Assembly (NCBI GenBank): GCA_026419785.1
Contig: JAODTK010005634.1
Span: 682,001 to 746,000, forward strand
Direction of reading: 5' to 3'
DNA from: Sclerodactyla briareus
Lineage: Eukaryota > Echinodermata > Holothuroidea > Dendrochirotida > Sclerodactylidae
Length of the DNA: 64,000 nucleotides
The notes under the pieces are model-generated. The model ran no database searches. It was given only the letters and a program-made list of their open reading frames with translations, and was not told the DNA's origin. Position 1 is the stretch's first letter; each line of letters begins with the position of its first letter. Positions 49,104-59,855 of the stretch are shown in pieces. Both the position numbers and the translations under genes were made by a program.

Positions 49104-49463
49104 TCATATAAAGATGGGACTTGAGAAGCTCTTAAAGCTGTCTACGGTTTGAAAAGTACTTGATATTGGCAGGCAGGCTGTTCCATACCACAACAGTGAA
49201 AACATGGAACCACTTCTGCTAGATGTGTAATAGGGGTCAGAATGAAATCTCAAAGTACAAGGTGGAAGGCACAGCAGAGTTGCTGACGCACTCAAATATC
49301 CAACACTTGTAGTACACATAAGCGACACTTTGATTGGGATACGTTTAGATATTGGTAACCAGTGCAGCAATTTTAAGAGGAGAGCTAAACTAGCTTCTTC
49401 TTTTTTGAGGCACCGAAGACGATTCATATGTGAAAAGTGCATTGCCGCAGTATAGTGGGACAT
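49104..49463 (-). mobile_element. LINE fragment: reverse-transcriptase C-terminal region (L2/CR1-like type)
   Basis: A 119-codon frame with the familiar end of non-LTR retrotransposon polymerases: LLKLLHWLPISKRIPIKVSL (the LHWLPVxxRIxxK motif, about residues 31-49), then a region with RFHSDPYY, then SLLWYGTACLPIS (counterpart of APxLWNxLPxxI), and a final FQTVDSFKSF (counterpart of SxxxFKxxLK). Catalytic RT and endonuclease parts are missing, as in a 5'-truncated copy. Its truncated edge lies about 10 bp from the CTAG end of family H copy 4. Confidence 0.7.
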
Positions 49464-49473
49464 GACAAATTAA

Positions 49474-50067
49474 CTAGACATGTGCAGGCGTACCCCGAAG
49501 ATGGTTTATCATGGCAGAAGAAAACAGCCTGTGGACCTTCATTGAGAGGAATCACATTTGACCTCCAGTGACTTTGAAATGCCTACCTGTAGTCCACATT
49601 CCCCCGAGTTTTGATTAAATATGACAAATTTAGAAGAATCGCATGAATCATGCATTGAACTGGGACCTTCTGTGACATCAAAAGACATTCATGTGTTCAG
49701 GACTGACAATAGTCCACATTCACCAAGTTTTGTCCAATCCGAGAGTTAGAAAAATCATGAAAAAAAAACACAATTTGACCTCCAGTTGCCCCCTTTCGGG
49801 ACCAACTTTTGTCCCCACCCACCAGTTTTTGGATGGATGAACTCATTAATTTTTGTGTGAAACCCACAAAATAGAGGGCAGCAACATGCAGTGATGCCCA
49901 CTTTCGAACTCACCCGAGATTTCACTAGAGCAGACATGTGTACGAGTTTTCAGTCAATCGGATAAAGCATTGAAGAATTATTGCGCTAACACCTAAGTTC
50001 GGGCGGCGGCGGCAGAGACGGCAGCTACATCCCCAAAACCATAACATCCCGAACACTGTTGTTGGGA
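49474..50067 (-). mobile_element. Helitron-like family H, copy 4 (both ends present)
   Basis: On the minus strand it begins A|TCCC at 50067 with an imperfect hairpin containing AACACTGTTCGGGA-like arms, then gttatggttttgg and a GCC-rich leader. It ends GCACATGTCTAG|T at 49474. The 594-bp body follows copy 2 throughout, lacking its 105-bp duplication. Flanks show no target duplication. Confidence 0.62.
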
Positions 50068-50720
50068 TATAATAATAAACATTGTTTCCAGCTTGGTCAA
50101 CATCGGTCAAGAAACAAACATTTGAGAGCCCAAAATGGAAACGTTTACAGATGGGCGGACAGCCAGACAGATAGATAGGCTCAACCAGCAGAGATGGTTC
50201 AGGCTTAAGGATATTAGGCTTGCTCACTTTAGGGTGGCAACACCGATTGTGCCCGCTGGTAGATGATGGCATATGCATGGAGTTCATATAACAGAGTGAG
50301 CGACAGGTACATACAGGGAGGGCCACAATTTACAGTTTGTTGGGACCAGTACGCACCATGCAGGCAACACACCTGGTATCGGCTGGGGAGACCAAAGAGG
50401 CTGTGGGATCTGAACTTGGCTGACCTCATCCATTCAGTGGAAGAATGTTTAAACATACTGTACCATTTGGCAGGCAGGGGTTCAGGTTGTCCATGAACAG
50501 ACTGCCGTTCTAATCTTATCAAAACATGTGTAAATGTATACAAGTAGCATATTTTACAATGCATCCTGTTATGATTTGGTAGGGGTGGCATGAATCAGTT
50601 ACAAACCACATGATGGGGAAAGGGGATGTCTCTCCCCATACAAGAGTGGTTGGCAAAATTTAGTATAACATTGTAGGTCTACAGAATGCCCAACAGTTTG
50701 AACAAAATGACTGAATTCCC
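50068..50720. other. No supported feature
   Basis: Open frames of 77-133 codons overlap on both strands around 50230-50590, but none has recognised motifs. Possible unique host sequence. Confidence 0.3.
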
Positions 50721-51600
50721 TGTTACAGGACCTTTGACCTCAAATTCAGGGAATTGTATAATTGGCTAGGAAAAATACTGACCAACTTTCATGATCATCT
50801 ATTCTGTAGGAGCAAAAAGGGCTGACTGACAAATGCCAAGATTGACCGCAATTTCATTAACACAAGTATCCTAGTAATGCATTGGTTCATGATAATACTG
50901 ACTAACATTCATGATCATATGATCTGTTTCTGTAGGAGTAGAAGCCGCTTGACCATTCAAACAAGATTGTCAAAATCGACCCCCGAATGACCATTGACCT
51001 CAATATGTACCATTTTTCATATTTTTTTTATGGTAAACTTGCCGAGCGAAGGATCGATCCTATTCAAGGCCCTGCAAGGGTGCAGACCTGATACTGCACC
51101 TAATTGTCAGCTTCACCAGGTACACGGAATAAGGTCAATGAATACTGGCCAATCATCATGATCATCTATTTCAATCTGTGGGGGAAGCATTTTGTCCACA
51201 GAATCCTCAAAATGAATATTTTAGAAATTACCTTCGTGGATCTCATTCAGAGGAAGCACAGGAAGCACAGTATAAAGGTCCATTCGACCTCAAAAATACC
51301 CCAACCCCCTGTTAAAGCAATTTATAAGCGATTTTTTGCACTTACCTTTTACCACAACCTGCAGTATGCCACATACAGCTAGATAGATCTGATTGGCAAG
51401 ATGGTAGGCCCTGAGGTGGCCACCTTTCCCATTCCAAATTATGCCTGCCAAACTCCACAAGCTACTAGATCATAAGAATCTGAATTGACCTACCTGTTAT
51501 TCAGGACCAACTATAGTCCACATTCTCGAAAGTTTTGATGAAGTACAACAAATCGAAAAACCGCATAATTTATGCAAAATTGACCACCTGTGAAATTTTC
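50720..51600. repeat. Mosaic of family D tandem units and a family H fragment
   Basis: Units with actgaccaactttcatgatcat, ctgtaggagtagaag and gaccattgacctcaa occur near 50775, 50910 and 51150, about 130-240 bp apart. At 51230-51300 the phrase accttcgtggatctcattcagaggaagcaca matches the 3' part of family H copies 2 and 5, and 51481-51600 matches H units (ggaccaactatagtccacattctcg). The same D units recur at 57560 and 58910. Confidence 0.5.
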
Positions 51601-52325
51601 TGAAGGCGCTATATGTAAACATACCTCTTTGGAAGCCGCTGTCACAGCTTGGTGCGGAATCTTATCAGAAGTCAAACTGGAAGAAAAAAAAACGTTGGAA
51701 ATAAGGGAGGCATAGTCAAGTACGTTGTTATGTAGAGGCAATTGCGTCGTAGATTTCGACTCAACTTCTGGTAATGCTACTCACTACATTATAGCTTGGA
51801 CCCCAGGATCAGGACCAAATTTCATTGGATCCCAGTGGTCGATAAGGCACAAATCGGCGGGGGTTGTAAAATTAGCCTTGTGACATCATGGGGGGGGGGG
51901 GTTAATCAGAAATGAAGCAAACATCATCCACCAAGTTTGTTGTTTGTGTGTTGGTTGCTAGTTTTGGCGGCCGCGGCAGCGGAGGCCCCCGTCCAGTGTC
52001 GCAAGGATATAAGTTACAGCATGGGAGTGGATACACTACTAAGAACTGTTTTTAACACCTGGCATTGGATATGGGTAATCATGGCTAGTGTGGCCTGCGA
52101 CTGCAGTATACAGTATACCACTTCAAGCACTCTTATTGGCCTAGTGCCACAACAGATTGAACAGAGATACAATTGAACATGTTCCACCAGGCGTGTAAAC
52201 TTCTGGCCCAAAGAAAAACTGAATTGAGCTCCAACACCCTGAGCTCTAAGAAAACCATGTGGCGATTCATCTGAAGAAATTAGTGGAAATAGTGCCAATT
52301 ATAACCAGAAAGCCAAAAGGCTTAG
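51601..52325. other. No supported feature
   Basis: No coding block or known repeat. A 10-base G-run lies at 51891. Confidence 0.3.
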
Positions 52326-53355
52326 TGATTCCTTGACTCTTCCCTGACAATCTATAGCTAGACACGAGACAAAATGGAAGATTGCACCAGTTCATTATGG
52401 GCAACATAACAACTGACAAAATTTCCTGTTTATCCCAACAACCAATAGGGTTTCCTACTCTTGATAAGAAAGCTACCAACTGATTTTGAGACGTTCAGAC
52501 TTTGACCTATAGCGCGACTCAGATGGACCTTGACCTGACCCCAAAACAATAGGGTTCATGTACTCATCATGGGGAAACAACATACACAAATATGAGCTTC
52601 ATCCATCCAGGCAGGGGCGTTATCGTGTTACAAGCCCCAAATTGACCAAAAAATTGACTTCTCACAAATTTCTATTTTTGACCAATATTTTGTTTGCACC
52701 CGACCTATACAAAACAATAGGGTTCCTGTACTCCCCATAAGAAAGCTACCACACCAAATTTCAACCTGTTGAGGACCGACCAACCATTCTGATGGGACTC
52801 ATCTGTTTACAAAGGTTTACCAGACTTTGACCTCTGGGACCTCAGATGACCTCTGACCTGACCGAAAACAATAGGGTTTCATGTTATCACATGGGGAAAT
52901 TTTTTTCTCCTACCAAGGATGAGGCTCATCTGTCCAGGTGGGGTTGACAGTTATCGTGTTTACAAGCCAAATTTAGCCAAATTATTGACTTTTCACAAAA
53001 TTTTCTATTTTGACAAAATTCACCCCCGACCCCCAAACCGAAAACAATAGGGTTACAGTACTACCATAAGAAAGACTACACAACCAAATTTCAACCTGAT
53101 TCAGACCAACCATTCTGGACTATCGTTGGTACACGGTTTTCAGACTTTGACCTCTGGTGCTCAGATGACCTCTGACCTGACCCCAAAACAATAGGGTTCA
53201 TGTACTCATCATGGGGAACACACATACCAAGTATGAGCAGACCTACTCAGACAGATCAAAGAAGTTATCGTGTTACAAAGGGGCGTTCACACACACACAA
53301 CCCACACCACACCACAACGACCTGACTGCAGATTCTCTGACTTCGTCAAGAATCA
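52326..53355 (+). mobile_element. Family B element, copy 3 (both ends)
   Basis: Left TIR TGATTCCTTGAC at 52326, preceded by the shared agccaaaaggcttag; right end GTCAAGAATCA at 53355, one base shorter than the perfect inverse. Three core units start near 52497, 52820 and 53140, each with TGACCT half-sites and the acaatagggtt / tcatggggaa / tatgagc markers. Length is 1030 bp, close to copy 1 (1014 bp). There is no coding capacity. Confidence 0.68.
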
Positions 53356-54218
53356 AAAACATTTTATTTTATACTCATATATTGCATGAAACATGAAGTC
53401 CAAAGAAAATGTTCAAAAGAAGGGATATATCGCCTGGGAGAATCTGGGCTAGAGAAAGGGTTGATAGATAAAAAATGCATTTCTGTGCCAACCATCCATA
53501 CCCACAAAGTGTCAACACCAATTTTGCACCCCGAAAAATAGACAGCCAATGGTTGGAAACAGCCAAATTATTATCGGTCACCATGACAGAAGTCGATAAT
53601 TTCCGTGCTCACCATATAATGTCACATGACCACATGACATCTCCGCCCTCCCCCGATGGACTCTGCTAATTGATCCGGGATGCACAAGAACGCAGGCAGA
53701 TGCCAGCAGATAGGCTCGTCAAACGTTAAGCAGACAGCACAGACGCATGAAGAGCCTATCAGCCCCTAATTATGCATGACTGCGGTGCGGCCAGCAGCCT
53801 TATCAAAGTGCAAGCTGTCATGCAGTCTGGGTTTGCACACAATCACCAATGATTGAATGTTAACATTGAGGTGACAACACTGAGAGTATAGGTGGTAAGG
53901 GGGCGGGTGATCGGTGTTTGATTTCACAGACCGTTCTCTTCCTCTGATTGTATTTTGACTCATCGAGGGCCTTCTAATGATCGGGTATATGAAAAACATG
54001 AATGAGGACCATTGACGAGGAGTTCAAAGTCGAAGGCTACATTCAGATCAACAGCGTGTAGAGGCAACTGTCAATGATTTAAAGACACCCCTTAATACCT
54101 CAGATATGGTCATGCATTGTCAAAATAGCATGCGCACCAAGTGGGTCATTTTTGGATCCAAAGCGACTCCGATGGCATGAAACCCTGACAATAAAGAACT
54201 CTGGGGTGTGTCATTATA
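53356..54218. other. No supported feature
   Basis: No recognised coding or repeat. Confidence 0.3.
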
Positions 54219-54769
54219 TCCCTGCAACACTTCCAAGTGTTCGGAGATATTATGGTGCGGGGGCTGTGTCCCTCGCGGCGTCACAGGTCTCCTCTGCGGT
54301 GTCTCGCCGCCCCGCCCTTCCCGCCATGTCCGCCGCCCACTGGGCGTGTCAGTGCAATAACTTTAAACGCTCACCCGATTGATTTGGGGGCAACTTCATA
54401 CACATTTCTGCGCTGTAAAATATTCAAATGGTGTGAAAGGGGGCATTAGTGCATGCTGCTGCCCTCAATTGCAGGTTACACGAAAATACAGAATAGTCTG
54501 ATACAGAAAAACTTGGTGGACGGGGGACAAACGTTGAGTCCTGAAGAATGTCAGGTAACCAGAGTTCAATCTTTGCGTTTTGTCTTTGCGACTTTGTCAT
54601 GTTCAAACGAAATCAGAGAATGTGGATACAGTGGTCTGTAGGTAGGTCATTTTGAAGTCACCCAAGGTCAAATAGACATGATTTGATATGCTTTTTGTTA
54701 AAATGGGTACAAAGGTAATTTCTGCGTGGATATACACGGTCTCCAGTTCACCCAGCCGGCACATGTTAG
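54219..54769 (+). mobile_element. Helitron-like family H, copy 5 (both ends, decayed 3')
   Basis: It starts A|TCCCTGCAACACTT and the hairpin partner AAGTGTTCGGAGA at 54219, then tattatgg and a GCC-rich leader. The section ending in gccctcaattgcagg matches the other copies. It ends GGCACATGTTAG|T at 54769, equal to GCACATGTCTAG with one base lost. A late AAGGTCA remains at about 54663. Confidence 0.55.
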
Positions 54770-56553
54770 TTTACTCCTCGACAAATGGCTGGATACATAG
54801 ATCACCATGAACAGGTTGGGGGAAAGTGGTAAACAGGTTGCATAACAAGTTTAACAATAAAGGAAGGACAAAAAGGAGGGATCGAACATGGGTAAAACTA
54901 AGACAAACGTTCTAATGCCAGAATCAGATATAGAATAGTGGAAACAGTTAAAGAACAGTGGCGGAATCATCACTGAAACTGAACTTCAGTCAGCTTTCTC
55001 TCTTTCCGCCCAGGATTAGAAACCAGACAATGAAAGTATACAAGCCCCAGTCCTCAGTAAATGAAAAAAAACAATTTGGGAAAAACACACTTTTCATGGT
55101 TTTTGGAGGTTTGCTTTGGGTTCTTCGGGAGGAGAATGAGGTGGCTAGTTGGTGGTGTGGTAGAATCTCACATGGGAATGAGACACATTGCTAAATACGC
55201 AGGCCATTTTAAACTACACAGATAGAAGAATATGGTACGTGACTACCCTCATGTTTAACACCCCTACCATCCCTCAGAGGGTAAAGGCCCCAAACCATTC
55301 AATCCAGTGCCATATTACCTCTTCTAATTTGGAGGGTACTCCTCTAAAGAAGATATATTGATACATCATCCAGAAATGATCCACATTAACTTTCTGCAAG
55401 GCCCTATCAGCGACATGCCTACTGAAACCCTTGTGTGTACACACGTCATGAAAAGGGCAGGCCATTGAGAATAACAGGAAGCTTGTGACTGGCTCCATAC
55501 GGATGGTGGCATAATAAAACTGAGCAACAGTCAAAGGTTTCGTATTCATGGGAACATGTCCTCCTGAAATGTAACTCCCCTGACAACAGACTAGAGAGGT
55601 TCACCGGGAGAGCGGATGCCTGGTGCTGGTTCACGCAGGTGACATCCAAGGCAATTTCCCCGAAAACATCAAAGTGAAAACATTATGGGGCGGAATTTAT
55701 GGAACATGAGTCATGCGAGGGTTCTGTAATGTGTTTCGCATCTGTGGCATGTTACATAAATAAACAATTCCAGGTATGCTATTGTAGTCATCATAGAGTT
55801 GTGTTTGGAGATATGAATAAAATAATTTGGTATTTAGGGCTCGGCTAAAGACCACCAAGTGGGTCGCCAATCATCCATTTTGTTGAAAACTGTGTACAAA
55901 GACATGGGGAGAGAAGATAGATGGTACACGACAAAGATTTTGCAAGAAACACTATGACGTCAGTGGGACATACCGAATACCAGAAGGATGCAGCCCTCTA
56001 CCCACTGCCTCCCAGGATATCCTGTCCCCTTTCCTAGCTGGCCTCAAGCTGATGTGTGCAATCCGCATGTGATCAACTAACCGAAGGTCAAGAATGGTCT
56101 ACTTATATCTATATATTACCCAAAAAAACTTGCTAGAGAAATTGTTGGTATACATTCAAGAAATATTCTCCAATCGGTAGAATGAAAGAAGGTTAAAGTT
56201 AATAAATTCAGCAAATGACACTCAGAAGTAAGTCATGGATTGACAAGATAAAGGGAGAACACACATAAGAATCAATTTGTTTTTCTACAATGACCCACAT
56301 TTGGTATCAGGGCTGCCTCATGCAATTGACAAGTGCATGTAGTGAAACACAACTTTGTCTTGAATGGTTCTTGTACTAACAATTTGTGAAGAATATTACT
56401 TTGTTGGCTATGATATAATCTAGTACAGAAATTGAAGGATTGTAGAGCCTTCAAGGGAAGTTAACATTATTTTTAGATAATGATTCAAGACAACTATAAC
56501 AAGAAGCAAGAGGCACAGCAGCTCATCCATCAATTTGCAGCAGTCAGGACATA
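54770..56553. other. No supported feature
   Basis: Frames of 91 codons or less; none recognised. Confidence 0.3.
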
Positions 56554-57500
56554 CTAGACATGGCACGGTGGTTTTAAAATTTCCATGTATATATCTCGTA
56601 AACATACCTTCGTGGACTTGTTTAGAGAAAGCACATTGAATTATGTTCCAAGTGAATTCGGTGACTTGGGAAATGAACCTACCGTATTCATTTGCCTAAG
56701 GCCCATCTCCCGTAAGCGCCCACCCAACTTTTTGGAGAACTCTTGTAAATCAATATGTACGGCTGAAAGGCCTGAAAAATATTTTGTTTGCTGCCAGGCA
56801 GAACACAGCACTATTGCTGATTCCTTGCAGTGCATAAAGCCATACACCATACACGAAACGTGTAATAAAAACCGAATCCCTCCGCGATAACGATGTTGTG
56901 GCTGTGACGCGTTGCGACCTATACGGTACTCAATTCCATGAATGAATGGAGTGATCCAACAATTCTTGCTATCCAGGCCGTGTCTCGCTTCAGTATACAT
57001 GCGATCGAGGCAATGGTTAGGTGACATGCAGTATGTGTCCGTTCGCCTGTATTACCATAGCCCAAACGTAGTTTGAGGGAGTATAATGTATAGCGCAGAT
57101 GCTAGCCTATGCCCTTGTTATGTTACAGTGAATGAACAATCGTTCGTGAGTTTTATTCATCGGGAAGGGCAGGTGGGGAGGGGGAGGAAACATGCTTAGG
57201 AATAGCAAGGCAGTGTTTGCTTCAACCGGTCAAGTTTGAAGGGTTTATACTTGTACACAGGTGTCAGTCCCGCGAAAATACACCCAGAACGCTGTAAAGT
57301 TATACTCTCATACGCCACATTCTGAAACTTTGCAAGCGCGGGGGCGCTTTAGGCGGAATGGAATACGGTACTGTTCTTCAGAACCCAACTGTAGTCCACA
57401 TTCTTCAAGTTTGTATTAATTTGACAAAGTTAGGAAAAATCACACAAAGTTGTGACAATTTGAACCTCCGTGACCTTGAAAGACCTTCACAAAAATACCA
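56554..57500 (-). mobile_element. Helitron-like family H, copy 6, split by a mariner-like MITE
   Basis: The 3' end (plus strand A|CTAGACATGGCACGGTGG) is at 56554, followed by accttcgtggacttgtttagagaaagcac as in copies 2 and 4. The family sequence stops at 56681 and resumes at 57369 with ctgttcttcagaaccc...tagtccacattcttcaag. Removing the MITE gives a junction matching copy 2 (cctacctgttgttcaggac). The 5' end was not identified; family D-like units follow. Confidence 0.6.
56682..57368. mobile_element. Tc1/mariner-like MITE with TA target duplication
   Basis: The ends are CCGTATTC at 56682 and GAATACGG ending at 57368, flanked by TA on both sides. The TIR continues imperfectly with a gcctaa and gcgccc section (left cctaaggcccatctcccgtaagcgccc; right inverse cctaaagcgccccc). 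It is 687 bp long and lacks a transposase. The TACCGTATT start is a widespread MITE type in marine animals. Confidence 0.7.
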
Positions 57501-57529
57501 AATGTGACCCACTACCTGACCTCAAAATT

Positions 57530-59040
57530 CCTTGTGACAATGTTTACCATTGGGAAATTGATAAGCTGACGACTTTCATGATCATCAGATTGATTCTGTA
57601 GGAGTAGAAGTGCTTGACTGTTCAAACAAGGCAATCGCCGAAAAGTGTTCGCCTGCTTGTGCAATCGGTGGTTTCTATTTATTCCCTACACCTACAACCA
57701 ATAGTTCAGCAGACCTCGTATGTCACAACGAAACATCACATATTTTCACAATATAACACATAGAAATTTGTAAGACTTCTAAAATAACTGACCAATAAGT
57801 TTTGACTCCTAATACAAAGTGCCATAATGTTTTTCTTCTCATGCCCCCCCCACTCTCCCCAATGATACCAAATGTAATAAAAGTTTTATCGCTCAGTCAA
57901 CTTCACTGCTTTGACCCAAAATCCAACTTGAAATGTTCTAAATCCGCTTAACAGCCCGGGATTTATTGCCTTCAAAATCAAAATTCCCTCCATTCTCATT
58001 GCCTTTGGAAATAAATTATGAAAGTAGGACATACAAGGAGCTATATAACAGCAGTAAAATCTTCACAGGAGCTATGGTTACTCGTTCCTCAGTGCTTTAT
58101 TTAACAGAAGCTATATATGATGGAATTCAACAAATTCATAACATCAAACACATCAGATCCAGGAAATGTTAACAGACATACCTAGTGCGTTTGGCAAAAT
58201 TCTGACTAAGTTGGAAATTGGAATAAATTATGCAAATTAGGCACATACAATGACCTCTTACTGACCCCAGCTGTACCATTAAAATGATCAGGATCAAAGG
58301 TGGTGAGATGCACATCTACCAGTTTCGTGGAAAATCAACAAACTTTCACACAATGCATAAATTAGGCAAATAGACACATTGAAGGAAATCCAGTGAACAC
58401 GACTTCACTTTTATCGGAACTATGGTAGGACCACATCACCAAGTTTCGAGGAATCCGACAACTGAAAAAAAATTTGCAAATTTAGCAAATAGACCACTTA
58501 ATAGCATTAATCTTAGGCTGAAATTAACCAGTTCATCCACATTAATCCAGGTCCTACATGCCAATCGACATCACTGTAGCACATAGGGTTCTTGCGTAAT
58601 CGTGCTAACGAGCTTTAACAAATAAATACATAATACAGTAGGCTAATTACCAAATAATATGACTTTGCGCCCAAAATCTGATCAGATCGTGTACACCCAA
58701 ACCCGTGCTACACACAAAAGTTTCCATCATAATCGGCCTCACGGGTGTAAAAACCTGCTAACAAGAAAAGTGTGACACACACACACAACACGCCATAGTG
58801 ACCACTATTCCTTCCGAATTTCATTCAGGAGAGACAACGAAATAGCCAAACTTGACCCCTAGAGGTCCTTGACCTCCAATTCCTGATCACCCCCCCCTAT
58901 GTACTATTAGTCAATGATTATACTGACCAACTGTCATGATCATCCAACCTGAACTAGGAGAGGCATTTTGCATATATTCACAAAACCGCCAAAACTGATC
59001 CCTAGATGACCTTTTGACCTCAACTTTAGGTTACATGCAG
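57530..59040. repeat. Mixed array: family D units flanking a family C copy
   Basis: Family D phrases (catgatcatc..., ctgtaggagtagaag, gtgcttgactgttcaaacaa) lie at about 57570-57635 and 58930-59030. Between them, 58180-58800 has family C units (aaattatgcaaattaggc, caccaagtttcg..gaatccgac) and the C 3' section (aatctgatcagatcgtgt). A short (CA)n lies at 58773. Confidence 0.5.
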
Positions 59041-59190
59041 CTGAGTACCTGGACTGACCGTCATTCCCGTAAGTGCCTGGTCATACTGTTCTGGCCAATC
59101 AATAACGATAACGATTGGCCCAGTGAAACCAAGCTCCCGTTATCCAACAATAATGCACCTACACTGAATAAATAAGAAGGACGATAGGGT

Positions 59191-59236
59191 TAGAATAGAA
59201 TAGAATAGAATAGAATAGAATAGAATAGAATAGAAA
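59191..59236 (+). repeat. (TAGAA)n microsatellite, nine units
   Basis: Nine perfect TAGAA pentamers. On the minus strand they form the 3' tail of the LINE fragment that follows. Confidence 0.9.
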
Positions 59237-59640
59237 ACTTTATGCGCCATGAATGGAAATTGTGACACTCACACATGAAAGTGAAAACAAAAATGAAACG
59301 TATTAAAATACATTTGTATAAATATAAAAAATATATGCTATTATGTAGGAAGACGCTAAGAGAGATAAGAGGGTAAAGAGTATAGAATAGGGTGAAAAGT
59401 AAAAAAAAAAAAGGGGGGGACCACCCAAGACGAGAGTCACACCCAAATCTAACGAAATAACCCATCGTTAAAAAGCTTCATTGCACGGGGTAAGAAAAAA
59501 TTCCTGTTGCCAGCCCAGACTACTTAAAGATGCCCAGATGTCACATGGCATGAGAATGGGGTGCGAAGTACAATATGGGTTAAGTTGAGTATGTGAAATA
59601 GATTGTAGCCACTGGAGATGAATAATATGTCATGTTCTCG
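59237..59640 (-). mobile_element. LINE 3' end fragment with pentamer tail
   Basis: On the minus strand the distal part encodes a broken frame with phrases like NFFLPRAMKLFND, a common form near the C-terminus of non-LTR polymerases, followed by about 300 bp of A/T-rich 3' UTR and then (TTCTA)n. The 5' part matches 7255-7375. Only the last few hundred bases of the element remain. Confidence 0.5.
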
Positions 59641-59797
59641 CTACGTCTATGTGCGAGGATGACAAAAAAAAAAAACCAACTTTCTGCATCAGCCGTCCGA
59701 CCTATAGCCTAGACAAAAAAAAAGTCCCCCGTATCCATGTTGGAAGGGGGGGGGGGACCAATGCATGCACTCCTTGCGTGAATGCTAAAGACCAAAT

Positions 59798-59855
59798 ATT
59801 TTCGCTTTGCGCCTTCCTGGAGAGGCGCTATATACATACATGCTATCATTATTAT
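59798..59855 (+). repeat. LINE/SINE-type 3' tail
   Basis: The sequence gctttgcgccttcctggagaggcgctatata...tgctatcattattat has the stem-forming GCGC arms, the CTATATA and the ATT tail seen on many LINEs and SINEs of aquatic animals. It resembles the tail of family H copy 3 at 45270-45335. It is preceded by a 9-base G-run and unassigned sequence. Confidence 0.45.
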
